DNA of 8,490 bases from Bacteroidota bacterium (lineage in GTDB: Bacteria > Bacteroidota > Bacteroidia > Bacteroidales > Prolixibacteraceae). Made by a program: the position numbers and the translations under genes. Positions 1 to 6,293 of the stretch are shown here, piece after piece. Numbering within the stretch: the stretch's first letter is position 1; each line of letters starts with the position of its first letter. The stretch spans positions 1-8,490 of the forward strand of contig DAOVTY010000128.1 in assembly GCA_030632865.1 (NCBI GenBank), written 5' to 3'. The notes beneath the pieces are model-generated. The model saw nothing but the letters and a program-made list of their open reading frames with translations. It did no database searches and had not been told where the DNA came from.

Positions 1-1274
1 ATGGAAACAGTATGCTCGAATTTTTAGAAACAGTACACATTAGCAGCGACCGCAACTTTACAGATCTCCGTTATCCTGTTCAATATGTACTTCGTCCCGA
101 TATTAAATTTCGCGGATTCTCAACTTCGGTAGCTTCTCGTATAATTTCGCCAGGCGATGAAGTAATGATTTTGCCTTCATTGAAAAAATCTAAAGTAAAA
201 TCGATAGTTACGTATGATAAAGAGTTGGATTATGCATATCCACCACAATCGGTAACAGTTACTTTAGAAGATGAAATTGACATCTCAAGGGGCGACATGT
301 TAGTTCATCCAGATAATCTGCCACGTATGGAACGCCAATTTGAGGCGATGTTGGTTTGGATGGACGAAACACAAATGAGCTCTTCAACACAATTTTATAT
401 TAAACATGCAAACAACTCGGCAAAAGCACGAATAGACGAATTAAAATATAAAGTTGACGTTAACACACTTGAAAAATCGGATAACAAAAATTTCAATCTA
501 AATGAAATTGGTAGAGTTGTCATAACCACCACAAAACCACTATTTTTCGATCCATATAAAAAGAATCGCCAAACTGGCTCTTTTGTTTTAATCGATCCGG
601 TTACGCATAATACTTGTGCAGTTGGAATGATTATAGATAGGTTGAGTAGTAAAAACTTACCATCGAAAATTACAGATGTTGACAAGAAAAATATTGCACT
701 TGGGAAATCGCTAATAGAGAGTAATGAGCGCGAAGAAAAACTTAATCAACGTGGCGAAACTATTTGGATTTCTGGATTGCATGGTTCAGGAAAAAATGAA
801 TTAGCGTTTAGTTTAGAAAAGAAACTTTTCGAAAACGGAGCTACTGTTGTTCTTTTAGATGGCAGTTCGGTACGTTATGGAATTAACCGCGAGCTTAACT
901 TTTCGCCAGCCGACCGTGCAGAAAACCTGCGCAGGGTAGCACACATTAGCAAACTTTTAAACGACCAGGGAATAATTACTATCTGCTCGTTTATCTCGAG
1001 AAACGACTCGTTACGGAAACAGATTGCTGAGATTATTGGGAAAGACCGTTTCCACCTGTTTTATATGAATGCATCGTTAGAATATTGCAAAAATAATAAA
1101 CCCGAATTGTACAATTTAGTTGAAGCAGGGAAAGCAAAAAATTTACCTGGAGTTGATTTAGAATACGAAGTGCCAACAAACCCTAAAATAGAATTCAAAC
1201 CCGAAGAAAATGAAATGAACATTGATAAAGTTTTAGATTATTTGGCACAAAATAAAGTTTACCCAATAAAGTAA
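1..1274 (+). CDS. cysN: Sulfate adenylyltransferase subunit 1 (CysN) fused to an APS-kinase-like domain, 5' partial
   Basis: This is the large GTPase subunit of ATP sulfurylase, which with CysD makes adenosine 5'-phosphosulfate (APS) from sulfate and ATP in the cytoplasm. The frame is open to the left edge (G-N-S precede the ATG at 12), and the text GNSMLEFLETV matches the interior of CysN just after the G domain, so the ATG at 12 is not the start and the GTP-binding motifs lie outside the window. Counting from that Met, residues about 20-110 are the EF-Tu-like second domain (RYPVQYVLRPD, RGFSTSVASR, SRGDMLVH) and about 115-215 the third domain (VDVNTLE, NEIGRV, FDPYKKNRQTGSFVLID). Residues about 248-410 resemble APS kinase (CysC): P-loop GLHGSGKN at 255-262, DGSSVR at 283-288, DRAENLRR and a lid-like KNLPGVD. 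The P-loop Ser/Thr is Asn and the usual DGD is DGS, so kinase activity is doubtful. CysN identity is secure; the role of the fused domain is not. Confidence 0.93.
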   Translation, partial: GNSMLEFLETVHISSDRNFTDLRYPVQYVLRPDIKFRGFSTSVASRIISPGDEVMILPSLKKSKVKSIVTYDKELDYAYPPQSVTVTLEDEIDISRGDMLVHPDNLPRMERQFEAMLVWMDETQMSSSTQFYIKHANNSAKARIDELKYKVDVNTLEKSDNKNFNLNEIGRVVITTTKPLFFDPYKKNRQTGSFVLIDPVTHNTCAVGMIIDRLSSKNLPSKITDVDKKNIALGKSLIESNEREEKLNQRGETIWISGLHGSGKNELAFSLEKKLFENGATVVLLDGSSVRYGINRELNFSPADRAENLRRVAHISKLLNDQGIITICSFISRNDSLRKQIAEIIGKDRFHLFYMNASLEYCKNNKPELYNLVEAGKAKNLPGVDLEYEVPTNPKIEFKPEENEMNIDKVLDYLAQNKVYPIK

Positions 1275-1296
1275 AAACAACAATGCTTCTTTTAAT

Positions 1297-1337
1297 AAAA
1301 AAGCCCTGATGATATAAGTTTCATCGGGGCATTTTTA
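1297..1337. terminator. Bidirectional rho-independent terminator between convergent genes
   Basis: A 10-base-pair stem (gccctgatga at 1303-1312 with tcatcggggc at 1321-1330, one G-T wobble) encloses an 8-base loop. It is followed by a T-run (1332-1336) on the plus strand and preceded by an A-run (1297-1302) that becomes a T-run on the minus strand. It lies 29 bases after the cysN stop and about 50 bases after the minus-strand lipoprotein stop, so it can serve both converging transcripts. Confidence 0.88.
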
Positions 1338-1387
1338 TTATTAAAGTTTCCTCCGTTGATACGGATTTGTATTTACTTTGATAACTA

Positions 1388-1927
1388 TTATAACTCTTTC
1401 GATTTTAAACCTTCAATAAAATATACCAGTTCTGCTGCATCTTGCGACTCAGCAATTACTCTATGTGCTTCTTCAGTATCAACTCCTTCAGAATGTTCTC
1501 CCTCGCCATAATCACCGTGTTCATGCCCTTCTTCGGCGTGTTCTCCTTCGCCATGATTTTCAGGATTATGGGCATCAGCTTCGGTTTTAACTTCTCGAAA
1601 AATACCAACAACTTCAATATCGCTTCCCATTAATTCCTGATCAAAAGCACCAATTTTTTCGCCAGCTTCAATCCTTATATTAATATCTTCATTGCTACCC
1701 ATAATAAAACAACGTCCACCACCGCTTTTGCAAACATGCATTACAGTTCCTTTAACAACAACTTCTTTGTCTGCAAATTCAGCAGCATTCTTATACAATT
1801 CGTCAACTGTTAAAACAACAACAACTTCAACAGGTTCTGTTTCTGTAACAGGTTGCTTTTTACTTTTTTGATTTCCGCAACTAAATAAAATTAATGCAAA
1901 TAATGAAATTAGTGCTAATTTTTTCAT
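1388..1927 (-). CDS. OB-fold-like lipoprotein with a histidine-rich C-terminal segment
   Basis: A 179-residue predicted lipoprotein of unknown function. A lysine-started hydrophobic signal (residues 1-16) ends in the lipobox L-F-S-C17. The residues after Cys17 are polar and basic (GNQKSKK), without the acidic stretch associated with surface export in Bacteroidota, so periplasmic retention is inferred. Residues about 40-112 look like a small beta-barrel of the OB-fold kind (KEVVVKGTV, FIMGSNEDINIRI, DIEVVGIFREV) and carry Cys66 and Cys73 in HVCKSGGGRC, a possible disulfide or metal site. Residues 120-145 hold six His (120, 125, 130, 135, 137, 145) among many Glu and Gly, typical of loose metal-binding tails. 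The gene follows the PepSY-type gene by 18 bases on the same strand and shares its promoter. Lipoprotein status is well supported; the OB-fold call is by eye and the metal role is inference. Confidence 0.82.
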   Translation of the reverse strand: MKKLALISLFALILFSCGNQKSKKQPVTETEPVEVVVVLTVDELYKNAAEFADKEVVVKGTVMHVCKSGGGRCFIMGSNEDINIRIEAGEKIGAFDQELMGSDIEVVGIFREVKTEADAHNPENHGEGEHAEEGHEHGDYGEGEHSEGVDTEEAHRVIAESQDAAELVYFIEGLKSKEL

Positions 1928-1945
1928 TTCTAAATGTTTAGTTTT

Positions 1946-2497
1946 TTATAAAAATATTAATACAAAAGCTAAAGGTACAATAATTCCGACTATAGTCAAC
2001 CACCAGCCCCAACGGTTGAATCCTCGTTTACCTTTCAGAATAAACACACCCGACACTGCAACAAAAAGTAAAATTACAGCCATTAAATCGCTCACCCATT
2101 TCCAAACAGTTCCAAGAGTGGCAGTATGCAATTTATTCATTTCAAAAATTACAGGTCGCTTTCGAAGATAATGCATTGTACCTCCTCCTGTTTTCGGGTC
2201 TATTGCAATTTCTCCATTCGAAATAAATACCTTTACAATACCCTGATTATTTAAGTAATGTTTTTTATACACAACTTTATGATCAAGAGTTTGTAATATT
2301 TCCTTAACTTCTATTTCTGTTAAATTATTTTTATTCTGAAATTCTGATTGAAAATCTTCAACAAATATTTTATAGTCTGGATTAAAATCATGCCTATGAT
2401 TTAGATAGATACCAGACAAAGAATAAACCACGGTCATTCCTACAATAAAATAACCAAAATCGCGATGTAATATCCTTAATAATTTACGAATCTTCAT
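1946..2497 (-). CDS. Small PepSY-type transmembrane protein
   Basis: A 183-residue inner-membrane protein resembling the short PepSY-associated TM proteins of Bacteroidota. Visible parts are a basic N-terminus with RILHRDFGY (residues 8-16), TM1 at about 14-33, an extracytoplasmic domain at about 34-133 containing the PepSY-like strand pattern (VKVFISNGEIAIDPKTGG), TM2 at about 134-154 and TM3 at about 165-182. The motifs LHRDFGY, LNHRHD (His34, His36) and NKLHTATLG (His124) place histidines at or near the membrane boundary, as in larger PepSY_TM proteins tied to iron or siderophore reduction. Those larger proteins have more TM segments, so this is the compact form. It is the first gene of a two-gene unit with the lipoprotein, behind a near-consensus promoter whose start would give a leader of about 14 bases. 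Family membership is fairly sure; substrate and activity are unknown. Confidence 0.83.
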   Translation of the reverse strand: MKIRKLLRILHRDFGYFIVGMTVVYSLSGIYLNHRHDFNPDYKIFVEDFQSEFQNKNNLTEIEVKEILQTLDHKVVYKKHYLNNQGIVKVFISNGEIAIDPKTGGGTMHYLRKRPVIFEMNKLHTATLGTVWKWVSDLMAVILLFVAVSGVFILKGKRGFNRWGWWLTIVGIIVPLAFVLIFL

Positions 2498-2510
2498 AAT
2501 ATCAAAAAAT

Positions 2511-2547
2511 TAAGCTGCAAATGTATTACAAATAAAAAACTTTCAAA
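2511..2547 (-). promoter_or_regulatory. Bacteroidota-type promoter of the PepSY/lipoprotein pair
   Basis: Read on the minus strand, TTTG (2547-2544), an 18-base spacer and TACATTTG (2525-2518) match the Bacteroidota sigma-70 pattern TTTG/TAnnTTTG. The predicted start is near 2511, about 14 bases before the ATG at 2497. The match is direct; use as a promoter is inferred. Confidence 0.72.
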
Positions 2548-2825
2548 ATAGAGTTTAATAAACATTAAAAATAAAGCTCGCATTTAAGAAGTAGTTTGCC
2601 AATAATATAAATATTCCTCTCGAAAAATCTCTTTAATTTTCCACAATCTCTTCAATAAATATCCAGCGTAAACAGTAAGCAATTTACTATGAAAATCATG
2701 AAAAGTTATTGTAGTTTTCACAACAGAGCACACAAAAGCCACTAATAATAAATAATATGTAAAGCATTGAAAATAAAGACGATAACTATTGACTCGAATT
2801 GATTTTTGTTGTAACTTGTGTACTT

Positions 2826-2899
2826 CCTAGATTAGCTAGGACTCTGGTTTTATCACAACTTAATTGGGTACCTCCGGCTGCTGAGCCGGAGGTTTTTTT
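2826..2899 (+). ncRNA. Candidate small RNA ending in a strong intrinsic terminator
   Basis: The only firm element is the terminator at 2870-2899. Upstream, TTG at 2789-2791 and TAACTTGT at 2812-2819 (20-base spacer) form an imperfect Bacteroidota-type promoter that would start an RNA near 2826. An alternative pair, TTTG at 2805-2808 and TAGATTAG at 2828-2835 (19-base spacer), would start it near 2842. An inverted repeat, CCTAG/CTAGG (2826-2830 and 2836-2840, five-base loop), would be a 5' hairpin under the first option. The product would be about 58-74 bases. I recognise no known RNA family. The 5' end, and whether it is transcribed at all, is inference. Confidence 0.4.
2870..2899 (+). terminator. 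Strong plus-strand rho-independent terminator without an upstream gene
   Basis: A perfect 10-base-pair GC-rich stem (a2870 plus cctccggct at 2871-2879, with agccggagg at 2884-2892 plus t2893) closes a four-base loop and runs into seven T (2893-2899). On the minus strand the same hairpin is followed by mixed sequence without a T-run, so it does not look like the terminator of the minus-strand amidase gene. The nearest plus-strand gene upstream ends at 1274 behind its own terminator. Confidence 0.85.
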
Positions 2900-2971
2900 A
2901 TAAATATTTTATTTTATCTAAATCTCTTCTTAAAACCCGAATTTTAAAGAGTTGAAAAAAAGAATTAATCT

Positions 2972-3742
2972 TTATAAGATTACTTCAAACTTATCTTTAT
3001 CGCTTAAAAGAGGAAAGCTTTTGCGAAAATTATGAAGCTCGGAATATGATATTTCAAAAGTGTGTACTTTCTCTTTAACACCTAAAAACTCGCCAAAACC
3101 TTTTGGAGTTACGAAACCTGAATCTCCCAAATAATTTAATCCGTTTCCATCAGAGCCAGTTCTATTAACTCCAAAACAATATGACTGATTTTCGATGGCA
3201 CGAGAAATTAGTAGATTTTTCCAAACATGGTGGCGAGGTGAAGGCCAATTCGCAACGTAAATCAATACATCATAATTCTCTTGATTACGACTCCAAACCG
3301 GAAAACGAAGATCGTAGCAAATTAGTGGACAAAATCGCCAACCTTTGTACTCAACAATTAACTTTTCTTTACCGGCAGAATAATGAAGATGCTCCTGCCC
3401 CATTGTAAATAAATGACGTTTATCGTAATATTTAAAATTCCCATCAGGAAAAACCCAAAATGCACGGTTATAAATTTTGTCATCTACTTCAATTATCAAA
3501 CTACCTACAATTGCTGCATTTTTAATAACCGCCATCTCTTTCATCCACTTAAACGAGTTTCCGTTTACTGATTCTTTAAATTTTCGGGGATGCATCGAGA
3601 AACCTGTTGTAAACATCTCTGGCAAAATAATTACATCGGTTTTATCAATGTTTTCAATCCATTCAGTATATTTATGAAGATTAGCTTTCGAGTCTTCCCA
3701 AATTATATTGGGCTGAATTACAGTTATTTTAAGATTTTGCAT
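2972..3742 (-). CDS. YafV-type omega-amidase (nitrilase superfamily)
   Basis: A carbon-nitrogen hydrolase of the nitrilase superfamily, closest by eye to YafV/Nit2-like omega-amidases, which hydrolyse alpha-ketoglutaramate or alpha-ketosuccinamate in the cytoplasm as repair or salvage after transamination. The catalytic triad is visible: Glu42 in LPEMFTTGF, Lys108 in YDKRHLF and Cys142 in ICYDLRFPVW, with the secondary Glu117 in GQEHLHY. ANWPSPR (164-170) and NRTGSDG (193-199) also fit the family. I chose the ATG at 3742 because MQNLKITVIQ aligns with the usual N-terminus and gives 256 residues, the YafV length. An in-frame ATG at 3769 would add nine residues with no family match. The gene follows the dehydrogenase by 66 bases with no terminator or clear promoter between, so a shared transcript is possible. 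The family is sure; the substrate is inferred from it. Confidence 0.92.
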   Translation of the reverse strand: MQNLKITVIQPNIIWEDSKANLHKYTEWIENIDKTDVIILPEMFTTGFSMHPRKFKESVNGNSFKWMKEMAVIKNAAIVGSLIIEVDDKIYNRAFWVFPDGNFKYYDKRHLFTMGQEHLHYSAGKEKLIVEYKGWRFCPLICYDLRFPVWSRNQENYDVLIYVANWPSPRHHVWKNLLISRAIENQSYCFGVNRTGSDGNGLNYLGDSGFVTPKGFGEFLGVKEKVHTFEISYSELHNFRKSFPLLSDKDKFEVIL

Positions 3743-3808
3743 TGAACTAAAATTTACCTTACCATCCATTAAATATTTTAAAAAATCAACAAAAAATGCA
3801 ATGTGTGA

Positions 3809-4849
3809 TTAAAATTTATTGATTACCGTAACTCCCAAATTTTCAAACTTATTCATATTTGCTAAAGCTTCGGGTACCTCCTCAAGCGAAATGGTTTTTC
3901 TTATCATTAAGTCTGGGTGAACTTTACCGTTTTTAATCAATTCAAAAACGGCTTCGTATCTAAATGCTTGCATTCCATGGCTTCCAATAATTTCCAATTC
4001 GTGAGCAACAACTTTATCCATTGGCACTTTTGGGTATTTATGGTCGCCGGTTGTTAACCCAACCTGTATATGTTTACCACGTTTTCGCAAACAAGCCACA
4101 GAATTAAAACATGTCTCCTGGCTTCCTAAAGCATCAATTGAAACATGTGCACCTCGTCCAGTTATTGCGACTATTTTGTCGGGAATATTTTTAATCGAAT
4201 TTGCATTTATTAAAATATTAGCACCCAGCATTTTGGCAAGTTTCAGTTTCTCATCATCAATATCAACAGCAATTACATTTGCTCCAACACCGGCGGCAAT
4301 ATTTATTGCCGATAAACCTACTCCACCGCAGCCATGCACAGCCACCCATTGCCCCGCAGAAACTTTTCCCTGATCTATTATGGCACGAAACGATGTAATA
4401 AAGCGGCAACCTAAACTGGCGGCAGTAACAAAATCAATTTCTTCAGGAAGATGAACAAGATTAGTATCGGCGAATTTAATTTCTACAAATTCGGCGAACG
4501 ATCCCCAAGCCGTAAATCCTGGCTGAAACTGATTATCACACACTTGATGATTTCCGGAGTTACATTCAGGACAACTTCCACAACCACCAACAAAAGGTAA
4601 TGTAACTCGTTCTCCCACTTCAAAATTATTTATTTCAGACCCAATTTTTACTATTGTACCGGCCAACTCGTGTCCAGGAACATGTGGCAAAATAATATCA
4701 GGATCGTGCCCCATCCATCCATGCCAATCACTTCTGCAAAGTCCGGTTGCTCCAACTTTTATAATCACACTATCTTTTGAAACCGTGGGGTTTGGAACTT
4801 CTCTCACATCAATAATACCTTGAAATTCTTCGAAATAAACAGCTTTCAT
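3809..4849 (-). CDS. Zinc-dependent, NAD-type alcohol dehydrogenase (MDR family)
   Basis: A 346-residue medium-chain dehydrogenase/reductase that would interconvert an alcohol and an aldehyde or ketone in the cytoplasm. Catalytic zinc ligands are Cys38 (GLCRSDWHGW), His60-Glu61 (PGHELAG) and Cys148 (SLGCRF). Structural zinc ligands are Cys90, 93, 96 and 104 (GGCGSCPEC...VC). The Rossmann motif is GCGGVG at 173-178, and Asp196 at the end of the second strand (VIAVDID) favours NAD over NADP. All key residues are intact. The frame opens further, to a TTG at 4873, but that TTG sits inside the predicted -7 promoter box, so the ATG at 4849 (MKAVYFEEF, the usual MDR start) is chosen. It lies downstream of the flavoprotein gene on the same strand but has its own promoter, and the amidase gene follows it. 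The physiological substrate cannot be told from sequence. Confidence 0.94.
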   Translation of the reverse strand: MKAVYFEEFQGIIDVREVPNPTVSKDSVIIKVGATGLCRSDWHGWMGHDPDIILPHVPGHELAGTIVKIGSEINNFEVGERVTLPFVGGCGSCPECNSGNHQVCDNQFQPGFTAWGSFAEFVEIKFADTNLVHLPEEIDFVTAASLGCRFITSFRAIIDQGKVSAGQWVAVHGCGGVGLSAINIAAGVGANVIAVDIDDEKLKLAKMLGANILINANSIKNIPDKIVAITGRGAHVSIDALGSQETCFNSVACLRKRGKHIQVGLTTGDHKYPKVPMDKVVAHELEIIGSHGMQAFRYEAVFELIKNGKVHPDLMIRKTISLEEVPEALANMNKFENLGVTVINKF

Positions 4850-4863
4850 TTTTAATATTTTTA

Positions 4864-4899
4864 ATAGAATCAAATATAGCTAGAATTGAGATTAACAAA
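4864..4899 (-). promoter_or_regulatory. Bacteroidota-type promoter of the alcohol dehydrogenase
   Basis: On the minus strand TTTG (4899-4896), a 17-base spacer and TATATTTG (4878-4871) form a near-perfect match to TTTG/TAnnTTTG. The predicted start is near 4864, leaving about 15 bases before the ATG at 4849. This also argues against the upstream TTG start at 4873. Confidence 0.75.
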
Positions 4900-4927
4900 A
4901 AAAAATAGCATTCTTTATATCGTAAAA

Positions 4928-5587
4928 CTATACCGAAAGCTTCTCTCCCAACTCGAAACATTTTTGAAGAACTTGATGATTCTTATGAAAATCGGCATCA
5001 ACTAATTTTACTGACAATCCTAATTTAGGATACAAATTAGTTAGTTCATCTTTTGATTTTACTACCTGTTTTGTAACTCCCAAACGAGTTGCAATAATTA
5101 CATGTAATCTGTTTTTATGGCCTAATATTTTAGTTAAACCTTTAAATAACTCAATTACCGGTTGTGCATCTTTATCGCTAGAAGAACCTAAACTCAGCAA
5201 TAAAACAAAGTCTTTATTCCACTCTGTATGAGGAGTATGATTTAATCCTGACTCTGTAATTTGAACATGAAAAAATGAGCGAAACCGATCTATAACTTTT
5301 TTCAACTGACCAGAAACATGATGAAAATAAATTGGTGTGGCAAAAACTAATATATCAGAATCTAATATTTTAGCGCTTAAGTTGCTCCAATCATCACCAC
5401 GAATAGAACAACGTTTAATCAGGTTGCACCGCAAGCAACCTGTACAATAGTCAAGATTAATCTCATGTGCATTTACTATATCTGAATCAGTATCATATTT
5501 CTCAGCACCATTCAAAAAAGAATTTAAAAGAAAATTAGTATTTCCGTTTTTACGGGCACTCCCATTAAAAGCAACTATTTTTTTCAT
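4928..5587 (-). CDS. Iron-sulfur flavoprotein (Isf-like), NAD(P)H-dependent FMN reductase family
   Basis: A 219-residue flavodoxin-fold protein. Residues 8-20 (NGSARKNGNTNFL) are the FMN phosphate loop, and residues 84-101 (TPIYFHHVSGQLKKVIDR) are the second flavin and dimer motif of the NADPH-dependent FMN reductase group. Between them Cys48, 51, 54 and 60 form CX2CX2CX5C, the compact cysteine motif that binds a [4Fe-4S] cluster in archaeal iron-sulfur flavoproteins, so cluster plus FMN electron transfer is the likely activity, with relief of oxidative stress or quinone/O2 reduction as possible roles. Length fits the family. The ATG at 5587 gives the standard MKKIVAFNGS start. The gene begins 31 bases after the response-regulator stop with no terminator or good promoter between, so it may be the third gene of that operon. 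Redox partner and substrate are unknown. Confidence 0.88.
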   Translation of the reverse strand: MKKIVAFNGSARKNGNTNFLLNSFLNGAEKYDTDSDIVNAHEINLDYCTGCLRCNLIKRCSIRGDDWSNLSAKILDSDILVFATPIYFHHVSGQLKKVIDRFRSFFHVQITESGLNHTPHTEWNKDFVLLLSLGSSSDKDAQPVIELFKGLTKILGHKNRLHVIIATRLGVTKQVVKSKDELTNLYPKLGLSVKLVDADFHKNHQVLQKCFELGEKLSV

Positions 5588-5618
5588 TGTAATTTTTTAG
5601 CGAATGATATTACAAAAT

Positions 5619-6293
5619 TTAATCTGAAACATTCGATAATGAAACAATTTGATTTTTAAAAGCATAAATAACCAAATTAACTGTATTTAATGTTCCTGTT
5701 TTTTGAAATAGACTGCTTTTGTGTTTTTCAATGGTTTTTGGACTTAAAAAAATTCGTTCTGCAATTTGCTCATTATTTAAACCTTTACAGGTAAGTTCAA
5801 GAATCTCCTTTTCGCGAGAAGTTAGAATAGGTAAATTTAAGCTCTTATTTTCTTTTCCTTTGTTTTTATAAAAGTTACGTGTTACAACTTTTATAATTTC
5901 CTCTGAGAAATAATTTCCGCCTTCGGATACTCTTTTAATTGCAATCTCGAAATCTTCAATATTCGATCGCTTTAACATATATCCTTCCACTCCGGCAGCA
6001 AACATTTGATCTATATGGTCATCTTCAAAAAAAGTTGTTAATGCTATTACTTTTAAGTCTGGGTATTTTTCAGTTGCAATTTTAGTTGCTTCAATTCCGT
6101 TCATTATTGGCATGTTAATATCCATCAAAACAATATCAGGAACCATATTTTCAAGGAATTCCAAAAAATCTTCTCCATTTGCGGCTTGCCCTACTACAGT
6201 TACAAATTCGAATTGATTTAACAACAACAATAAACCATCTCTAAAAATTTTATGATCGTCAACAATAAAAATATTTATTGTACTGGTTTTCAT
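5619..6293 (-). CDS. NarL/LuxR-family response regulator
   Basis: A 224-residue two-component transcription regulator. The receiver domain (about 6-125) has the acidic pair Asp12-Asp13 (FIVDDHKIFRDGL), phosphoacceptor Asp58 (IVLMDINMPIMNG), Thr86 (IALTTF) and Lys108 (GYMLKRS), all intact. The LuxR-type helix-turn-helix (about 156-215) shows LTSREKEILELTCKGLNNEQ followed by IAERIFLSPKTIEKH, with the recognition helix in the latter part. This is the standard NarL layout, and phosphorylation should promote dimerisation and DNA binding. Its ATG overlaps the last codon and stop of the kinase by 4 bases, indicating translational coupling and a cognate pair. The targets cannot be told; the flavoprotein gene 31 bases downstream is the nearest candidate. 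The call is secure at family level. Confidence 0.96.
   Translation of the reverse strand: MKTSTINIFIVDDHKIFRDGLLLLLNQFEFVTVVGQAANGEDFLEFLENMVPDIVLMDINMPIMNGIEATKIATEKYPDLKVIALTTFFEDDHIDQMFAAGVEGYMLKRSNIEDFEIAIKRVSEGGNYFSEEIIKVVTRNFYKNKGKENKSLNLPILTSREKEILELTCKGLNNEQIAERIFLSPKTIEKHKSSLFQKTGTLNTVNLVIYAFKNQIVSLSNVSD

Larger units (their letters stand above)
2498..2971. other. Noncoding stretch between the PepSY gene and the omega-amidase gene
   Basis: No convincing protein gene is seen in these 474 bases. The left end holds the minus-strand promoter of the PepSY pair. The middle (about 2550-2780) is AT-rich and featureless to my reading; its longest ATG frame noticed is an 18-codon plus-strand one at 2689-2745 without a clear ribosome-binding site. 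From about 2789 to 2899 there is a plus-strand promoter-like pair, a small inverted repeat and a strong terminator, treated as a candidate small RNA. From 2924 to 2951 an A/T-rich imperfect hairpin lies just past the amidase stop, but no T-run follows it on the minus strand. Confidence 0.7.

Noticed and set aside
12..14. ATG at 12 as the start of the cysN gene
   Set aside because: The frame is open upstream to the window edge, the preceding residues (G-N-S) fit CysN, and the whole GTPase domain is missing, so this Met is internal.
4..36. Short repeat gaaacagta at 4-12 and 28-36
   Set aside because: Nine bases, two copies inside coding sequence; best explained by chance in codon use.
395..685. 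Minus-strand open frame of 96 codons inside cysN
   Set aside because: It lies antisense within a well-supported gene and its product has no recognisable domain.
1442..1633. Plus-strand open frame of 63 codons opposite the lipoprotein gene
   Set aside because: Its hydrophobic look comes from the complement of the His/Glu-rich coding segment; there is no separate support.
2689..2745. 18-codon plus-strand frame in the noncoding stretch
   Set aside because: Very short, no ribosome-binding or promoter signal close by, ordinary composition; a chance frame is likely, though a small peptide cannot be excluded.
2924..2951. Imperfect A/T-rich hairpin after the amidase stop as a minus-strand terminator
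   Set aside because: The stem has two bulged bases, is A/T-rich, and has no T-run after it on the minus strand.
3181..3677. Two plus-strand open frames (75 and 66 codons) opposite the amidase gene
   Set aside because: Both are antisense to a gene with an intact catalytic triad and show no family features.
4176..4373. Plus-strand open frame of 65 codons opposite the dehydrogenase gene
   Set aside because: Antisense shadow of the Rossmann domain, with low-complexity Ala/Pro/Ser composition.
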